A DNA stretch of 64,000 nt from Lepraria neglecta (lineage: Eukaryota; Ascomycota; Lecanoromycetes; Lecanorales; Stereocaulaceae). Position 1 is the first letter of the stretch, and each line of letters begins with the position of its first letter. Both the position numbers and the translations under genes were made by a program. Positions 25,651-37,759 of the stretch are shown piece by piece. Location: NCBI GenBank assembly GCA_033220425.1, contig CM065647.1, positions 2,046,001 to 2,110,000 on the forward strand, given 5' to 3'. The notes under the pieces were generated by a model, which had not been told where the DNA came from, made no database searches, and was given only the letters and a program-made list of their open reading frames with translations.

Positions 25651-28236
25651 GAAAAGGTAGGAAAATTTCGTTTAACTCGAATAGACTTAAAATTTCGTTC
25701 GACTCGGATAGACTTTTATCTAACTTAGCTAAGTTTCTATCTAACTTAGTTAATAGTCTTTAAGCTAACTCGATTTTATATTAATATTATATTAATTAAA
25801 ATAACACGATAATAATACGCTAAAGAAGCCTATCTCTTTCTAAAAACCTTCGCCTTCTTCCCCTAAGAACCTCGCCTATCTAGCTACCTATAACTAGCTA
25901 TATCGTCGTAGATTATACTCTTTAATACCTTATACCACCTCGTTACTAGTAAAGACCCTTATATATATTAGATAGATAATAGGGATCTTCGAATAATAGC
26001 TAAGACAAAGAGAGAATAACTAGTAGCTACTAGAAAAGCCTAGGAGACTAAAGCGAATAAGCGAAAGGTACGATTCGAACCGAGTAACTTATTCTATATA
26101 TTAATATATTAGTAGATTAAGGCTATTAAAGAAAAGTAGCTAGAACCCGAGAGAAGTACCGAAGGGGATAACGGAGTAGTAGAGCCTAGGAAACGTTAAA
26201 GACGTAATAGTAACCTTAGTAAGGATATCTCTAAAAAAAATACGCGAAGAAGAGGTCTCTTTAAAGATAACTAGCGTCGAGGATATCGAAATATCTTCTA
26301 ATAACCCTATAACCAGCTCTGCGAAGAGACTAGTACCTACTATTATTATAGGGGTATAACTTCCCTATACTCCTATATTCGGTCCGTTAGATAACTCTAT
26401 ATTTAGGAGATAGAAAAGATAGGCTTCTCCGTTATAAATACGATTAGTATATAATAATAGATATAATCTATTGACCGTACAGCGTAAATAGACGCGGCCG
26501 TCGACGTCTAGAATCGATACCGTATTATAAAGCGATACGAGTATTACCCAAAAGAAGACCGTAAGTTACCTATCGACGTTACGCGTATATTTAATACGCT
26601 AATATAGAAAGAAGGAAACAATATAGAACTATATAATAAAACGAGATCCTCAAGGGAATATAGATACTAGAAACTACCTATACAGCTCGGTAAATAATGA
26701 ATTAGAGACGCGTATTCATTAAATATAGCTGAAATAGCCGATAGTATAGGAATAACGAAACCGAATATCTTTATATATAGAGTAGAATAGCTAGTATACC
26801 GGACGACCTATCTAGACGCCCTAATAGACAATAACTAATAAGTTCAAATCTGCTAGTAAGAAATATCGAAAATCGAGAGAGAATCTAATTAGTAGACGGA
26901 AGGATGAATTAATAGTATATTTACCTTAGTATATAGGTCTTACAATAACTAATCGTTATAGTTAGTACAATATAAGTAGCGATAGCCAACCCGTACCGTA
27001 CTACCTACACGGCGTAAGCGGCCGAATTCTAGTACCGCGACTATAGGATGATTATCTAATCCTGATAATCGGATTCTATTATCTAAAAAGACAAGGCCTA
27101 GACTATTATCGACTTCGTTGCCTATACCTATATATATATCGGATATTGAATCTAAAGACGACTATAAGGAGGTAACTACGGAGGAGGCGGCGGGACCTAT
27201 TGCTTAGGGTAGTTCTAGGCGTCGCTAAGCGCAAAGATACTAATCCTTACAGGAATATTAATATATTTTCTACGTAACGAAGCCTATATTCCTCTCCAAG
27301 ATTATAGGCAGTAATAATACTAATAGCCTATTACCGTAGCTAGAATATAACCCGGTAGCTCTAAGTAACCTTATAATAAGAATATAGAGAGAATAGAAGG
27401 CTAAGCTCTAAAGAACGAAGGGGCCTCAAGTTATCGGCGATCTAGATACCTTAGGTAATATACTAACTCCTAAAGAAGCTCGCAAGGTTATTACTCCTAA
27501 AGAAGCTCGCAAGGTTATTACTCCTAAACCCCTACCTATTTATATAACGCTACGTAATAGCTAATATCTTCGCAGCTTATAGATAGCCTAAGTAAATTCA
27601 GAAGTTTTATAATAAGGAAAATAAGATTAACCGTTAAAATAGTAGTAGAATAGCTATACCTAATAGTCGAGAACCGGAAGAATAATATATTAAATCTACT
27701 TTTTGATATACGATTTACTTTCGCGGATCTAGAGAAAGGTATAAGTATTCTTCTTTCCTAAACGAGAATGAAATATATAGCTAATAGGTCTAAGATAAGG
27801 GTTATTTTCTAGTATCGATAATTATAATAAGTCTATATCGCGTTTTTTTCCCCTAATAGAATAAGCGCTATTAGACTTAGGTATAAGAGTATAGATCTAT
27901 AGAAACCTTTACCTGCTAGTACTATTATTTTCGTTATAATAGCGCTTTATTATATATTTAAAGAATATAAATATAGCTCCCGTAGGATTAAGAGATAGGA
28001 TAGTATATTAGTTAGTAGTAAGTTAACCTGATACTCGAAGAATAATCTATATACTAATAATACCTTAAGCTATATTCGAATATATAATAGAGGTATAGTA
28101 TAATATAGGTGAAATCAAAACACGGATAGTTACGGGACTACTTTATCGTCGAATAATAGACTACTACTATATAAATAGGTATAGTAAGAACTATCGACTA
28201 CTAGTTACTAATATATTTAAGGATTCCCTAGAAGAT
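25651..28236. other. AT-rich RIP-altered sequence, not recognised
   Basis: Heavily RIP-type composition without open frames. A plus-strand stretch near 26,690-26,800 reads like a helix-turn-helix (SLNIAEIADSIGITKPNI), which would fit a transposase or DNA-binding protein, but I could not assign a family. A 24-bp unit containing CCTAAAGAAGCTCGCAAGG is tandemly doubled at about 27,467-27,522. Confidence 0.35.
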
Positions 28237-28673
28237 TGTTACGATTAGGAAACATGATCAGGGATGCGCTCAAGGAGCGTAGCGCCCGTCATGGTTCGAG
28301 TCGACGAATCGGTATCCGACTCGGACAGACCCTGAAGGCTTGGCATGTTAAGCGATGAGCGCAGTGGTCGCAATAAGCGCGGTGCGATCAGTGCGACCAG
28401 TGCGATCAGGAGTGCTTGGCATGGATTTCGTATGTCTATATATACGGAGTACTACTTACCACTTGGAGCATCGTGCTCAACTTGCTATTCAATTGTTTAC
28501 TATATACGATAGATCTCTTAGGCTAGGCACTAAATATATATCATCTAATTATATACCAGACCCGCTTAGTATCACTTGAAGCCTGCTTCACCCTCTTGCT
28601 CTATTGTACCTCCATCCCTATTGAGAATCAATCCATATATAACGGACCACCGCACGCAACGTGGTTCGTAACA
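28237..28673 (+). mobile_element. Solo LTR of a Gypsy-type element (fossil)
   Basis: 437 bp starting TGTTACG and ending CGTAACA, the inverted ends typical of LTRs, flanked on both sides by AAGAT (28232-28236 and 28674-28678). No internal region: the element recombined down to one LTR. The TATGTCTATATATACGG promoter-like core and neighbouring blocks match the LTRs of the Gypsy element at 15992-22490, so the families are related. It keeps many CpA/TpG steps and looks younger than the sequence around it. Strand follows the shared core. Confidence 0.8.
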
Positions 28674-28678
28674 AAGAT

Positions 28679-29640
28679 CTAAAAAATTAACCGGACCTTT
28701 AGAGTATTCTAGAGGAGATAGGAATAAATAATACTAGTATAATAGGCTAAGAAGAAGAGTACGGAAATAATAAAGAATATACGGTATATATAAGAAGTAA
28801 TTATAGGTATATATTATCGGCTAATACTGAAATTAAGGCTAAAGAACTATCTCCCGAGGAGGGTCTTAACAAGACTAATTCAGAGTTTAGAAACTAGAAT
28901 AGTTTTTTTACTTCCCTTACCTTCAGTAATAATTTAGCGGAGATAATAGATATCTAGGTATTTTTAATATAGGACTTCGAGCGTATATAGAAGGAGGCCG
29001 GCCTATAAGTAGATAAGAGTCTTTAGGAAGAGGATCGTATTATAGATATTAAAGAGTAGAGTAGATCGGTAGAGAGGTGGATTATAGAGGATAAAATAGT
29101 ATATCTGAATATTATTCTAATAGGAGAAGAACCTAAGGACTAGGCTGCTAAGGATACTATAGAGGGGATAGAGGATAGATTAATAGAGTATAAAGCTTAG
29201 GCGGGAGGAAGCCTGACGGAATCAAGCTGTTAGTAATCGAATATATAGCTATTGAATATATAATATAAAAATAATTATCGTATTATCTTTTAAAATCGCC
29301 TAGCTTAGATAATACTACCTACAGGTTAATTCTAGATAAGATGTCTAACTCGAATATATCTACTATAGCGGAGGATGTATCCGAACTATCCGACTCGAAT
29401 GACTTCTTATCTACTGATATTATCGATATACTACCTGAGCGCACATATTTCGTATTCCGGAACAAATGCGCAATAGTGACGTTGGTCCACGAAAGCAACT
29501 TTTGATGCTGATATTGTAGGCGCCTAGCGCAGCAATTTGAGGTTATAGATGCTGCTATCGGCAACCTCGAGTTACTAATTTGGCTGATTTCTCGGTCCGC
29601 AATCGACATGGGATATAGACCCTAATCGCTATACGGCCTG
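28679..29640. other. RIP-altered sequence, not recognised
   Basis: Continuation of the sequence in which the solo LTR sits. A short minus-strand frame at 29319-29609 overlaps a less-mutated patch (about 29,437-29,640) but resembles nothing I know and is not called as a gene. Confidence 0.35.
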
Positions 29641-29649
29641 CTGATAGCG

Positions 29650-32640
29650 CAAAACTAGCTGCGACGCTAATAATATAATCTTTTGGGAAAGCGCGATGTA
29701 GCTTATTTCGAATCTCGTCTTTTGCTTGGGCAGATATCTTATAGAGATCTATAGCCTTATCGGCGTTTAATCCCTTAATAGCCTTATCGATTTAGTATAT
29801 CGTTAGTGAGAAGCAGCGGGCACCCTTCTATTTCGCCTAGGATTTGCTCTATCTATAGAACGCACCGGCGCTAATAGGTATAATATTTAGAGGAGTAGGT
29901 CTTTCGCTTGGTTTTAGGCGCGGTAGTAGAGCTTCTTTACTAGGGGGTTAGGGAGGCGGGCTTGCCGTAAGAGGGTATTAGAGAATTATTACCGGTGTAG
30001 TTCTCCTAGCAGGGATTATATATACGGTCTTTGGCTATACGTCTTCGCGATCTTTCGGGTTAGTAGGTTATTAATCGCAGAGAAAGATAAGTCTATCCTC
30101 TCTTATATCGAGAAGGATACTATTTATATTTATCTACGGTTTACCTAATATTACCTTATAGTAGTCTAACCGGGTAATAAATATAGGTACCGTAACTTCT
30201 ATATAGCCCTTAATATCTAACGAGGGGTATATTATATATATAATTGGTCCTTCTAATAGCTATCTATTATAGCTACGTAACGGGCGAGGTTTAGCGAGTA
30301 GCAGAGGCTAAATCCTTAGTTTAGTATAGATAAATTATACTTCTTCTTCGTCGATAAAAGAGTAACCTATAGTACCTATATCTAGTAAAGCTAAAACCGT
30401 ATACTTTATTTTTTAACTAAATAGTATATAGGTAATTATAAGTAGAGACCTTATAAATAGATCTCGATTAAAGCTTAAAGAAGAAATTAATAATCTACCG
30501 CTCAACGTATCTTTGTTAAGGGCTACTTATTTTCCGCCTTATTATTATCTAGACTATCCTTATATTCCCCTTCTATAGTATATAGCCCGGAAAGATATAG
30601 GATATCCCATAGGATATCCCAAGGGTTGGGTATGGGATTACGGTATGGGATGGGATTAGAAGATCCTAAATCCCATATCTTTTAGGAGATATAGGATGGG
30701 GTCTCAATAGGATATCCTACGGTATGGGATATTGGTGGGATTATCTAATAGTACGGGATATTTTCGGGATATCCTAGTGGCGGATAAGATAAGACCTATA
30801 TAAAGTATACTTAGAATTTCTAGTCATCGTTCTAGTCATCAAAACTTCAATTTTTTTTTGAATATTCTATAATATAGGATATTCTAGTAGGAATTATAGA
30901 ATATTTAAAAAAAATATTTGAAGTTTTGATAACTAGAACGATAACTAGAAATTCTAAGTATACTTTATATAGGTCTTATCTTATCCGCCACTAGGATATC
31001 CCGAAAATATCCCGTACTATTAGATAATCCCACCAATATCCCATACCGTGGGATATCCCATTGAGATCCCATACCTCCTACTAATGGTATAGGATTTCAG
31101 ACCTTGATACTATACTATACCCCGGGATGGGTAAGAGAGCCAATATCCCATACCATCCCATATCTTTCCGGGCTATAGTATAGTATCTATCTTATTTAGA
31201 CCTACCTTATAAGGCTTTATAATACGGGGTTTAGGGTAGTCGGATATAAAGTATCCGTCTTCTCTATAGTTATAGTACGAGCTATAAGGTATAAAGGGCG
31301 TGCGGGGTATAGGGACGGATTGCGTATAGAGGGATATAGGTTTGTTTTTACTATACGAGGTATAGAGACAGGAGTCTTTTCCTCCGATAGGAGCTCGGGC
31401 TATAGGCTATAAGAGACCGGGAGTTGGCTAACGGGTAACTCTCGCAGTACGGGCTTTGCTCGCCCGTTCGCGGTCTGTAATAAGTACGGCTTATAAGTTA
31501 TCTACCTTCTATAGATATATCCTTAAGGGTTCTATAGAGGTAAAATCGATAGGTATAGTAGTAAGGGCTTCCTTTAGATAGGGGTTGACCTTATCCTTCA
31601 ATCCGTCTATTACGGTTTTATCTTAGTAATCTAGATAGCTAGTAAGTTTATAGAACTCTATATAGAATTTATTAAAGGGGGTATTACCTTAGTATAAGCG
31701 GGTATATTCTTATTAATAACGGTTTTCTTTATTAGGATTACCGAATAGGCTAGTAAAGAGGATAATAATAGATTATATATTCTAGAAGTAGTCTAGGTCG
31801 CCTACGCGGTAAGATATAACTATACCTTTCGCTTTGCCTCCAGTTTATCTAATTATATATTTCGCTTACTCGAGGTCGCTATAGAAATAGTCCGTATTTA
31901 TATCTAGCTTATCTTGTATATCTTATATCTAACCCTCGAACTCGGGGTCTTTTCTATTAGTCAAGATCGGTAGATTAGGGTAATATATACTCCTCTTACT
32001 AGTCTATAGTATTAAAGGGGTAGGAGTAACCTTATAGCTCCTCTCAGTGTATAGAGCGTTATTTAATTAGCTAATATTCCCTTCTAGTATATATACCCGG
32101 TCTTAGAGTATTATTATCTCCTCCTCTTAAGCGGCGAGCTTTACCTTAGCCTCCTTTCTCTAATATTAAGCGTTACGGCCTATCTTTACTACCTTCTATC
32201 CTCGCTCGATTATTATATCCTACTTATCTAAGTAATATAGGGCTATATCCCGCTTATATCTTAGCTTATTTAGTATCTTAAAAAACTCGAGGGGGGAGTA
32301 TTAAGCCTAGTACTATAACTAAGCTATACTAACTACTTCCTAAGTAGTCTTTGCCTCTTTAGCTCTATCTAGTATATCTACTAGTAGTATCGAAGTACGC
32401 CGTATCTTTAATACCTTATCGATAATCTCCTTATATTTTAGCTAGTCCTCTATTAACTCGGGGATATATAGATTTACTATCCTAACGTTTCTTCTTCTTC
32501 TCTTATATAGATTACTATCTACTCTTACTACGCGATATATAGCTAAACTATACTAGAAACTTATTTAGAGCGCGATTTACGGGCGAGAGCTTGCTATATA
32601 TCTTACAGGTAGTCGAATTAGAACGCCGAGGGGGGGGGGG
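29650..32640 (-). mobile_element. Gypsy-type retroelement fragment, minus strand (fossil)
   Basis: Minus-strand reading gives a gag-like region at about 31,550-32,100 (LPILTNRKDPEFEG-type and YKLTSYLDYQDKTVIDGL-type segments seen in fungal Gypsy gag) and, further downstream, a protease-like stretch near 30,230-30,450 with an ALLDIGTIGYSFID block. A palindromic MITE (30585-31173) is inserted between them. A G-tract and a TATTATAG end at 32,628-32,648 probably mark the junction with its LTR. I did not find reverse transcriptase or integrase; the left limit is approximate. Broken many times by RIP. Confidence 0.55.
30585..31173. mobile_element. Palindromic MITE / foldback element
   Basis: 589 bp that folds back on itself: the left arm from GCCCGGAAAGATATA is matched in reverse by the right arm ending ATATCTTTCCGGGC, with the centre near 30,870-30,890 and a further small hairpin there. 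Matching is especially close over about 30,770-30,990 (arms carrying AAGTATACTT, GGATATCC and GGCGGATAAGATAAGACC). TA flanks both ends (30583-30584, 31174-31175), the duplication of Tc1/mariner-type insertions. No coding capacity. Many CCCA/TGGG steps survive, so it is less RIP-altered than the Gypsy fragment it interrupts and should be younger. Confidence 0.75.
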
Positions 32641-32949
32641 TATTATAGATTAGGTGTTTTGGTATAGAGGAGTCCTTAGGTTACTCAGGGTTCTATACCG
32701 CCGTAGTTACTTTGTTTTGACTCGCAGTTATAACTAGTACGAGCTTGTAAGTAATTTGGAGCTTAGTTATAGTATTAGGTGGCTAGTATAGAGCGAATTA
32801 TATAGGTATTAATTAACTAAAATAACTAAGCTAAAGGAGAAGAAGGAGCATATATATACGATATTTAGTATTACTTCTAGTACCAAGCTACTACGCGAGC
32901 TGAGACGTATATAGTTATACTAAGAAGTACTATTAAGGCCTGCTATATA

Positions 32950-35270
32950 TATAACGATTGAGGCTTGCGATGCGATAGTGGCTACTATATATACGCGCCC
33001 GTAATAGGAGAGATAGGAGTATTTAGAGGAAGAAAGACTAAAAGAATTCTAGAACAATTTTAGTATCTTAGACTTTAGGTATAATTACTATTACCCTGAA
33101 TATAAGGAAGTCTACTAGAGATAGTATATAGAAAATAGTTACGACTATTATAGAATTAACCGTAGAAAGGAACTAGGGGTTCTAATAAAATCATCCTATA
33201 GTAATTATTAGTACTATAAATATAAGGAAATAATAACTATATTACTTTCTACGCAAGAAGAACGAGGAAGAGGCCTACTACCGAAACTAAATAAGACGTT
33301 AGAGTCTAGAAGTAAACTAATACCATCTATAGTAATAGTATATATATTTATACAACGACTATAAGAAATACAAGTTCGAGAAATAACTTATAGGATTCCT
33401 TCCTATATAGGGAAAAGAGTAATCCCTTATAGTAGGGGTAGCTATAAGGAGATTAATATATTAACCCCTAAATAATATCTGTGTTCCGCGAAATACGATA
33501 TATATATAAAGATACTGGTAATTATTAATAGACAGCGGACCGTTATAATAATAGACTCTAGAGCTACTAGAAACTTTATCTTATAAGATCTAGTATAAAT
33601 AACTAGAATACTAACTTAAAAGAAGTTATAGTAGTACAAGTGAGTGCCCGTAATCTTCACAGAAGATTACCGTAAAACGGATATATCTCGCTTATTTTAT
33701 ACTCTATTTAGAAAATTTAAGCGAAATTAGAAAGTACTCTATCTATAGTATATTTTATATATATAAACTTAAGCCCTACCCCTAATTGATTAAAAGTTAT
33801 TAAGGATTTAGTATATTAGTACTTCGGGGGCGGCTGCGGGGGTGGCTGCGGGGGTAGCTTTAGGTTACTCCGGAGGCAAAAACATGTGTTTTGAGCTTTC
33901 CTTAGCCAAACCTTAGCTAAATTTTGAAATTCGAACGGTGTTGGAAAGCGCATGCTTGGTTCCAAAACTTATGAAATTATCTCGATATTATACGACGTAT
34001 ATGGCGCAGGGTATCGCTGCGAAGAAGTTACGGTGCGCATTCAACTTTTGATGTTCTAGGTCCGGGGGCGCCAAGCTCAATGCTTGGCATCTAGCACCGC
34101 CAGAAAAACATGGCGAAAACGCTTCTTTTGCTCATAACTTTTGCGTAAATGGACCGATTTTGAAAATTTTGACGGTATTGGAAAGCGCATGCTTGGTTCC
34201 AAAACTTATGAAATCATCTCGATATCATATGACGTATGTGGCGCGGGGAAGTACTGCAAAGAAGTTACGGGGCGCATTCAGCTCAATGCTTGGCATTTGC
34301 CACTGAGCTCGCGCTGGATGTAAAACATAGTGAAAACGCTTCTTTTGCTCATAACTATTGCGCAAATGGGCCGATTCTAAAAATTCTTGATGCGCAAGCA
34401 AGCTAATGATTGACTCCAAAACTTATGAAATCATCTCGATATCATATGATGTATATGGCGCGGGGAAGTAGTGCGAAGAAGTTGCGGTGCGAATTCAAGT
34501 TTTGGTGGTTGAAGGCGCTAGGCCGAAAAGCGTACTATCAGGGGGGAGAAGTATAGGGCCGATCTCATTGGCTATAAGTGCGGAATACCCTCCGAAAGTC
34601 GCGATAATCTATTATTATAAGAAGATAACCTTTAGATAGCTAACGGGTTATTACTATTAATAGGAAAGGTAGACGAAGAGATACTTTTATTACCTATTAT
34701 AATTCAGCGCTACTATAAGGAGATTACCTTTAATATTATTAGGATAGCTACCTATTATATAATTTTAGGAATACCTTAGTTAAAGAAGTATAATCTAATA
34801 ATTAATTAGGCTCAAGGAGTACTCAAGATAGATTAATCCGGTAATATTACTAGGATTATATCTACGTATTAGTAGCGTTTAATAGTAGATAAGAAGTTAA
34901 ACCGAAAACTAGTCGAGGTATATATTACCTTAGCTTTATATAAGGATGATATAAAAAGGTAGTCTAACTTTATAGTTACTAGTAAGAGTTAGTAGGATAA
35001 CGAAGTAAGAGTAATAAAAGGAACTAATATACCCTCTATCCCTTAGGAATATAGTAAGTAGGCGTACTTATTTAAGGAAGAGACAAATATAGAAGTATTA
35101 TCTAAGTATTAGCTATAGGATTATAAGATTAAACTCGAACCTAGTAAGTAACTAATTTTTAGACCTATTTACGTATTATCGGAGAAGGAACTTAAAGTAC
35201 TTTACGGGTATATTAACGAGAACCTTAAAAAGGGATTTATTTAGGAATCTAAATTACTAGTAGGTTACCT
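32950..35270 (+). mobile_element. Gypsy-type retroelement fragment, plus strand (fossil)
   Basis: The sequence follows that of the Gypsy element at 15992-22490 from its gag end through protease to the start of reverse transcriptase (compare 33,400-33,600 with 18,040-18,240, and 34,630-35,270 with 18,290-18,935). It is interrupted by a short Helitron at 33637-34625 and stops abruptly at about 35,270, where the gene-rich DNA begins. No LTR seen. Left limit approximate; broken many times by RIP. Confidence 0.65.
33637..34625 (-). mobile_element. Non-autonomous Helitron, copy C
   Basis: 989 bp with the same hairpin end (left) as the Helitrons at 5201 and 12411 and a slightly shortened version of the same TC-type end (right). 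It contains three subterminal units spaced about 220-240 bp (cores near 33,994, 34,232 and 34,451) and GGGGGCGGCTGCGGGGG stretches. It is inserted into a Gypsy-type fragment; the flanks continue that element directly, with A on one side, T on the other and no target duplication. The interior is only lightly RIP-altered. Confidence 0.75.
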
Positions 35271-35651
35271 AAAGACTGAGAACTCAAGAGATATCTGCTT
35301 AACGCGAGCACAGTTGGAGTGATTCCTTGCTTCCTCAGGGTGGAGTATAAGACACTCCTATGCTCAATAGGCCTTTAGAGTGCAAAATAGACATAACAGA
35401 AAGCTGTGCGAAAGGACAGTCGACAGTGGACAACATCTTTGCTCCCTGAACACGTACCACGTCTAAAAAGATAAGTTACAATTGGGAAAGATACCAATGA
35501 TAATACCCCAATGTTCCGTTACCCATAATCCATCGCCACGCCGGAACGCCCAGAGCTGCCGGGCTCTAATGGACAACTGTCAACGCCACGCTGAAGAGCA
35601 GAGCAAGTCCACGAAGCAAAGATTACGACTTCAGCGCGACCGCTTCAGTCA
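35271..35651. other. Boundary of RIP block; 3' flank of DUF2408 gene
   Basis: Composition changes within a few bases from TpA-rich repeat to normal genic DNA at about 35,271. The stretch up to 35,651 is presumably the 3' untranslated and downstream region of the minus-strand gene that follows. No gene seen. Confidence 0.6.
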
Positions 35652-37215
35652 TTACGAATCGTTCTCCTCGGCCTGGGCTCTCAACTCATAGGATATATCA
35701 TAACATTCCGCAAGCAATGCATTCACACTGCCCTGCCCTTCCGGAATGTCGTTTCCTACCAGGAACTTGCCATCGACACGCATGTTGTCGATTGAATTTA
35801 GCTATACAAGTTAGCCAAATCGTGGTCTTGGGGAAGACCTTATCAAGTCTGCATCATCGACAGCCAAACATGCCTTCATACTGTATGGGTATAGCTCCCT
35901 TGCTGAGGAAACGCCTCCAGATCGCTTGACTTCTACCAGGCAACGACGCAAAGTCTGTAATTGGTTAAAGACCGGTAGAAGTGCCTCTGAGACTGGTTCG
36001 GAGGATATCAGGAGGCCGTAGATATACGCATAGCTGCGGCGGAGGAGGTATAGCAGCGTCTTCGAACGTCAGCTAGACTTTTGAGACGTGGGACAGCCAA
36101 GCATACCCTTTGCGCATGGAGATCTGCCTTATATCCTGTCGGGTCTTCAAAATTTCCATCGACACGGGACTCGTCGACCCTGTCTAATTGACGTTGATAG
36201 TTGTACAAGTCGGTTTCGCGTAGAGACCAGGCTTGCGTTAGTGACAGTCTTTCCAGCTGATTCCGAATTTCAGCCAAATTGTCGTACGTCGTCTTAAATC
36301 GCTGGTCGATCTTTCCTTTCCTAGGGCCGATGTTAATACTGGGAAGGCATGGGTGATCGGCCACAGCAGTCCAGACATTGACGTACCTGGTAAGAACAAT
36401 GTCAGACCAGAGGAAGCAGCGGTCTAAAAGGCCTGCAACAATGGTCTGGCCGGTAGGTGTAGTACTGTCTTCGCTCAGAAATTTGCCATCGACCATGGTA
36501 CCTTGTATCTCTTTGAGTTGATCTCGAAAACCCTCAACGTCTGCGGTGGGGAACTGAACAAATTTGTCAACTACCAAACGCCGTGCTCCTTGAAAATATA
36601 ACAGACCTTGGACCGTGTATTTGCTGCAGATATTGAGCGTAGGATGGATACCAATCTCTCATGTACCGGCGTCAATACGGGTGATAAGTCTGCCAAGGAG
36701 GCTTGTAGCTCGGCAAGGATGCTCCGACAGGTTTCAATGCGGTTCTCTAGCAACGTCAAGAGGGCTTGTGAATAAGTTTCTTTTCCCCGTTTCACAGTAT
36801 CTTGCATCTTATCCAGCGTATGGCTAGCCGATTCGAGATCTTTCGCGGAGAAGAATGCTGCCTCTTTGAGATGGTCCAGCAGTCGCCTGATGGTCGAGGT
36901 CATAGAATAGACGGCAGGAGCTTCATTGTTGCGTCCAATGGTCAAGAAGAATAGAGATATCAGTTGGAAGCAGTCGTCTAATACATTGTCCAATCGATTC
37001 TGTTCCAATGGCTTCCCGTGTTTCCCTCGTATTGTGTTGAGCATGTCGACCTGTTCGATAACTTCATTGTAGAGTTTGAGGACGTCATGGGACTTGATGT
37101 AAGTAGATTTATCCTGCTTTAACAGCGACAATTTGTCTCGAAGGGAGAGCACACGATCAAGTATGGGGGCTTCTTGCGGATCTAAAGGAGCTTGGACGGT
37201 GGGGGAGTCGGTCAT
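35652..37215 (-). CDS. DUF2408 (UPF0662/Cub1-type) conserved fungal protein
   Basis: Four exons: 37215-36607, 36553-36107, 36059-35874, 35801-35652, giving 463 residues. The protein carries a repeated DUF2408 block: PILDRVLSLRDKLSLLKQDKSTYIKS... near residues 15-130 and NLAEIRNQLERLSLTQ..., plus the repeated VDGKF signatures (TMVDGKF, RVDGNF, RVDGKF). In yeast the family member is YPL260W/CUB1, reported to be linked to proteasome function and DNA damage; the biochemical role is not established. Start chosen at the ATG at 37215 because the frame upstream lacks another ATG. The third intron (35802-35873) begins GC rather than GT, but the joined reading SMK-LNSIDNMRVDGKF keeps the family sequence. 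It shares a 544-bp divergent promoter with the P1 gene. An otherwise intact gene beside a RIP block. Confidence 0.85.
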
Positions 37216-37759
37216 TGTGGAGAAGAAGCCTAGGGGCCCGGTAACATTGCAACTAGAGGATGTAGGGGCTTGAGACCGAGAGGAAGGTGGCAATGATGGT
37301 AGGCTTCCAGAGTTGTGTAGCAGCGTTCAAGGGATTGACGCAAGATGCACCTGCTCCTCCGCTCTCCGCAAGTCTAAAGAGCCCCGCTACTAGAGTTTTA
37401 GACCCCGCGTTAGTCACACTACCATTGGGATGAAATTCAGAATGACGCTGTTAATATAATATCTCCCAGAATGTCGACTTTGAGAGTATGATTTTGCCCA
37501 CAAGAACTTTCAACTGCTTCTTTTGTATAACTTTGCCCGCAAGTATGTTTTGCTAAAACCCCTTGCATTTGAAAAAAACTAGATTGAGAATGGTCAGTCT
37601 CGCTTTTCTTAGCTCGGCGACGTTGTCATACCCGTATTGCGCCACCTAGTCTAAGCGAAAAGCAAACTAAAACCACACATCAAATTCCAGTGTGCCCTTT
37701 CAACATCATCGGACAACAACCAGCGTGCACACCAGAAAACTCCTACACACTCTTTCGCC
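37216..37759. promoter_or_regulatory. Divergent promoter, DUF2408 gene / ribosomal P1
   Basis: 544 bp between two head-to-head start codons; no gene inside. Contains TAGTCACA near 37,411, similar to the HomolD-type box of ribosomal protein genes known in fission yeast, but the resemblance may be chance. Confidence 0.4.

Noticed and set aside
28290-28310. GGTTCGAGTC looking like a tRNA T-arm
   Set aside because: No acceptor, D or anticodon arm around it; it is inside a solo LTR.
35482-35929. Plus-strand frames near the block boundary
   Set aside because: They overlap, in antisense, exons 3-4 and the flank of the DUF2408 gene, which is supported by conserved splice joins.
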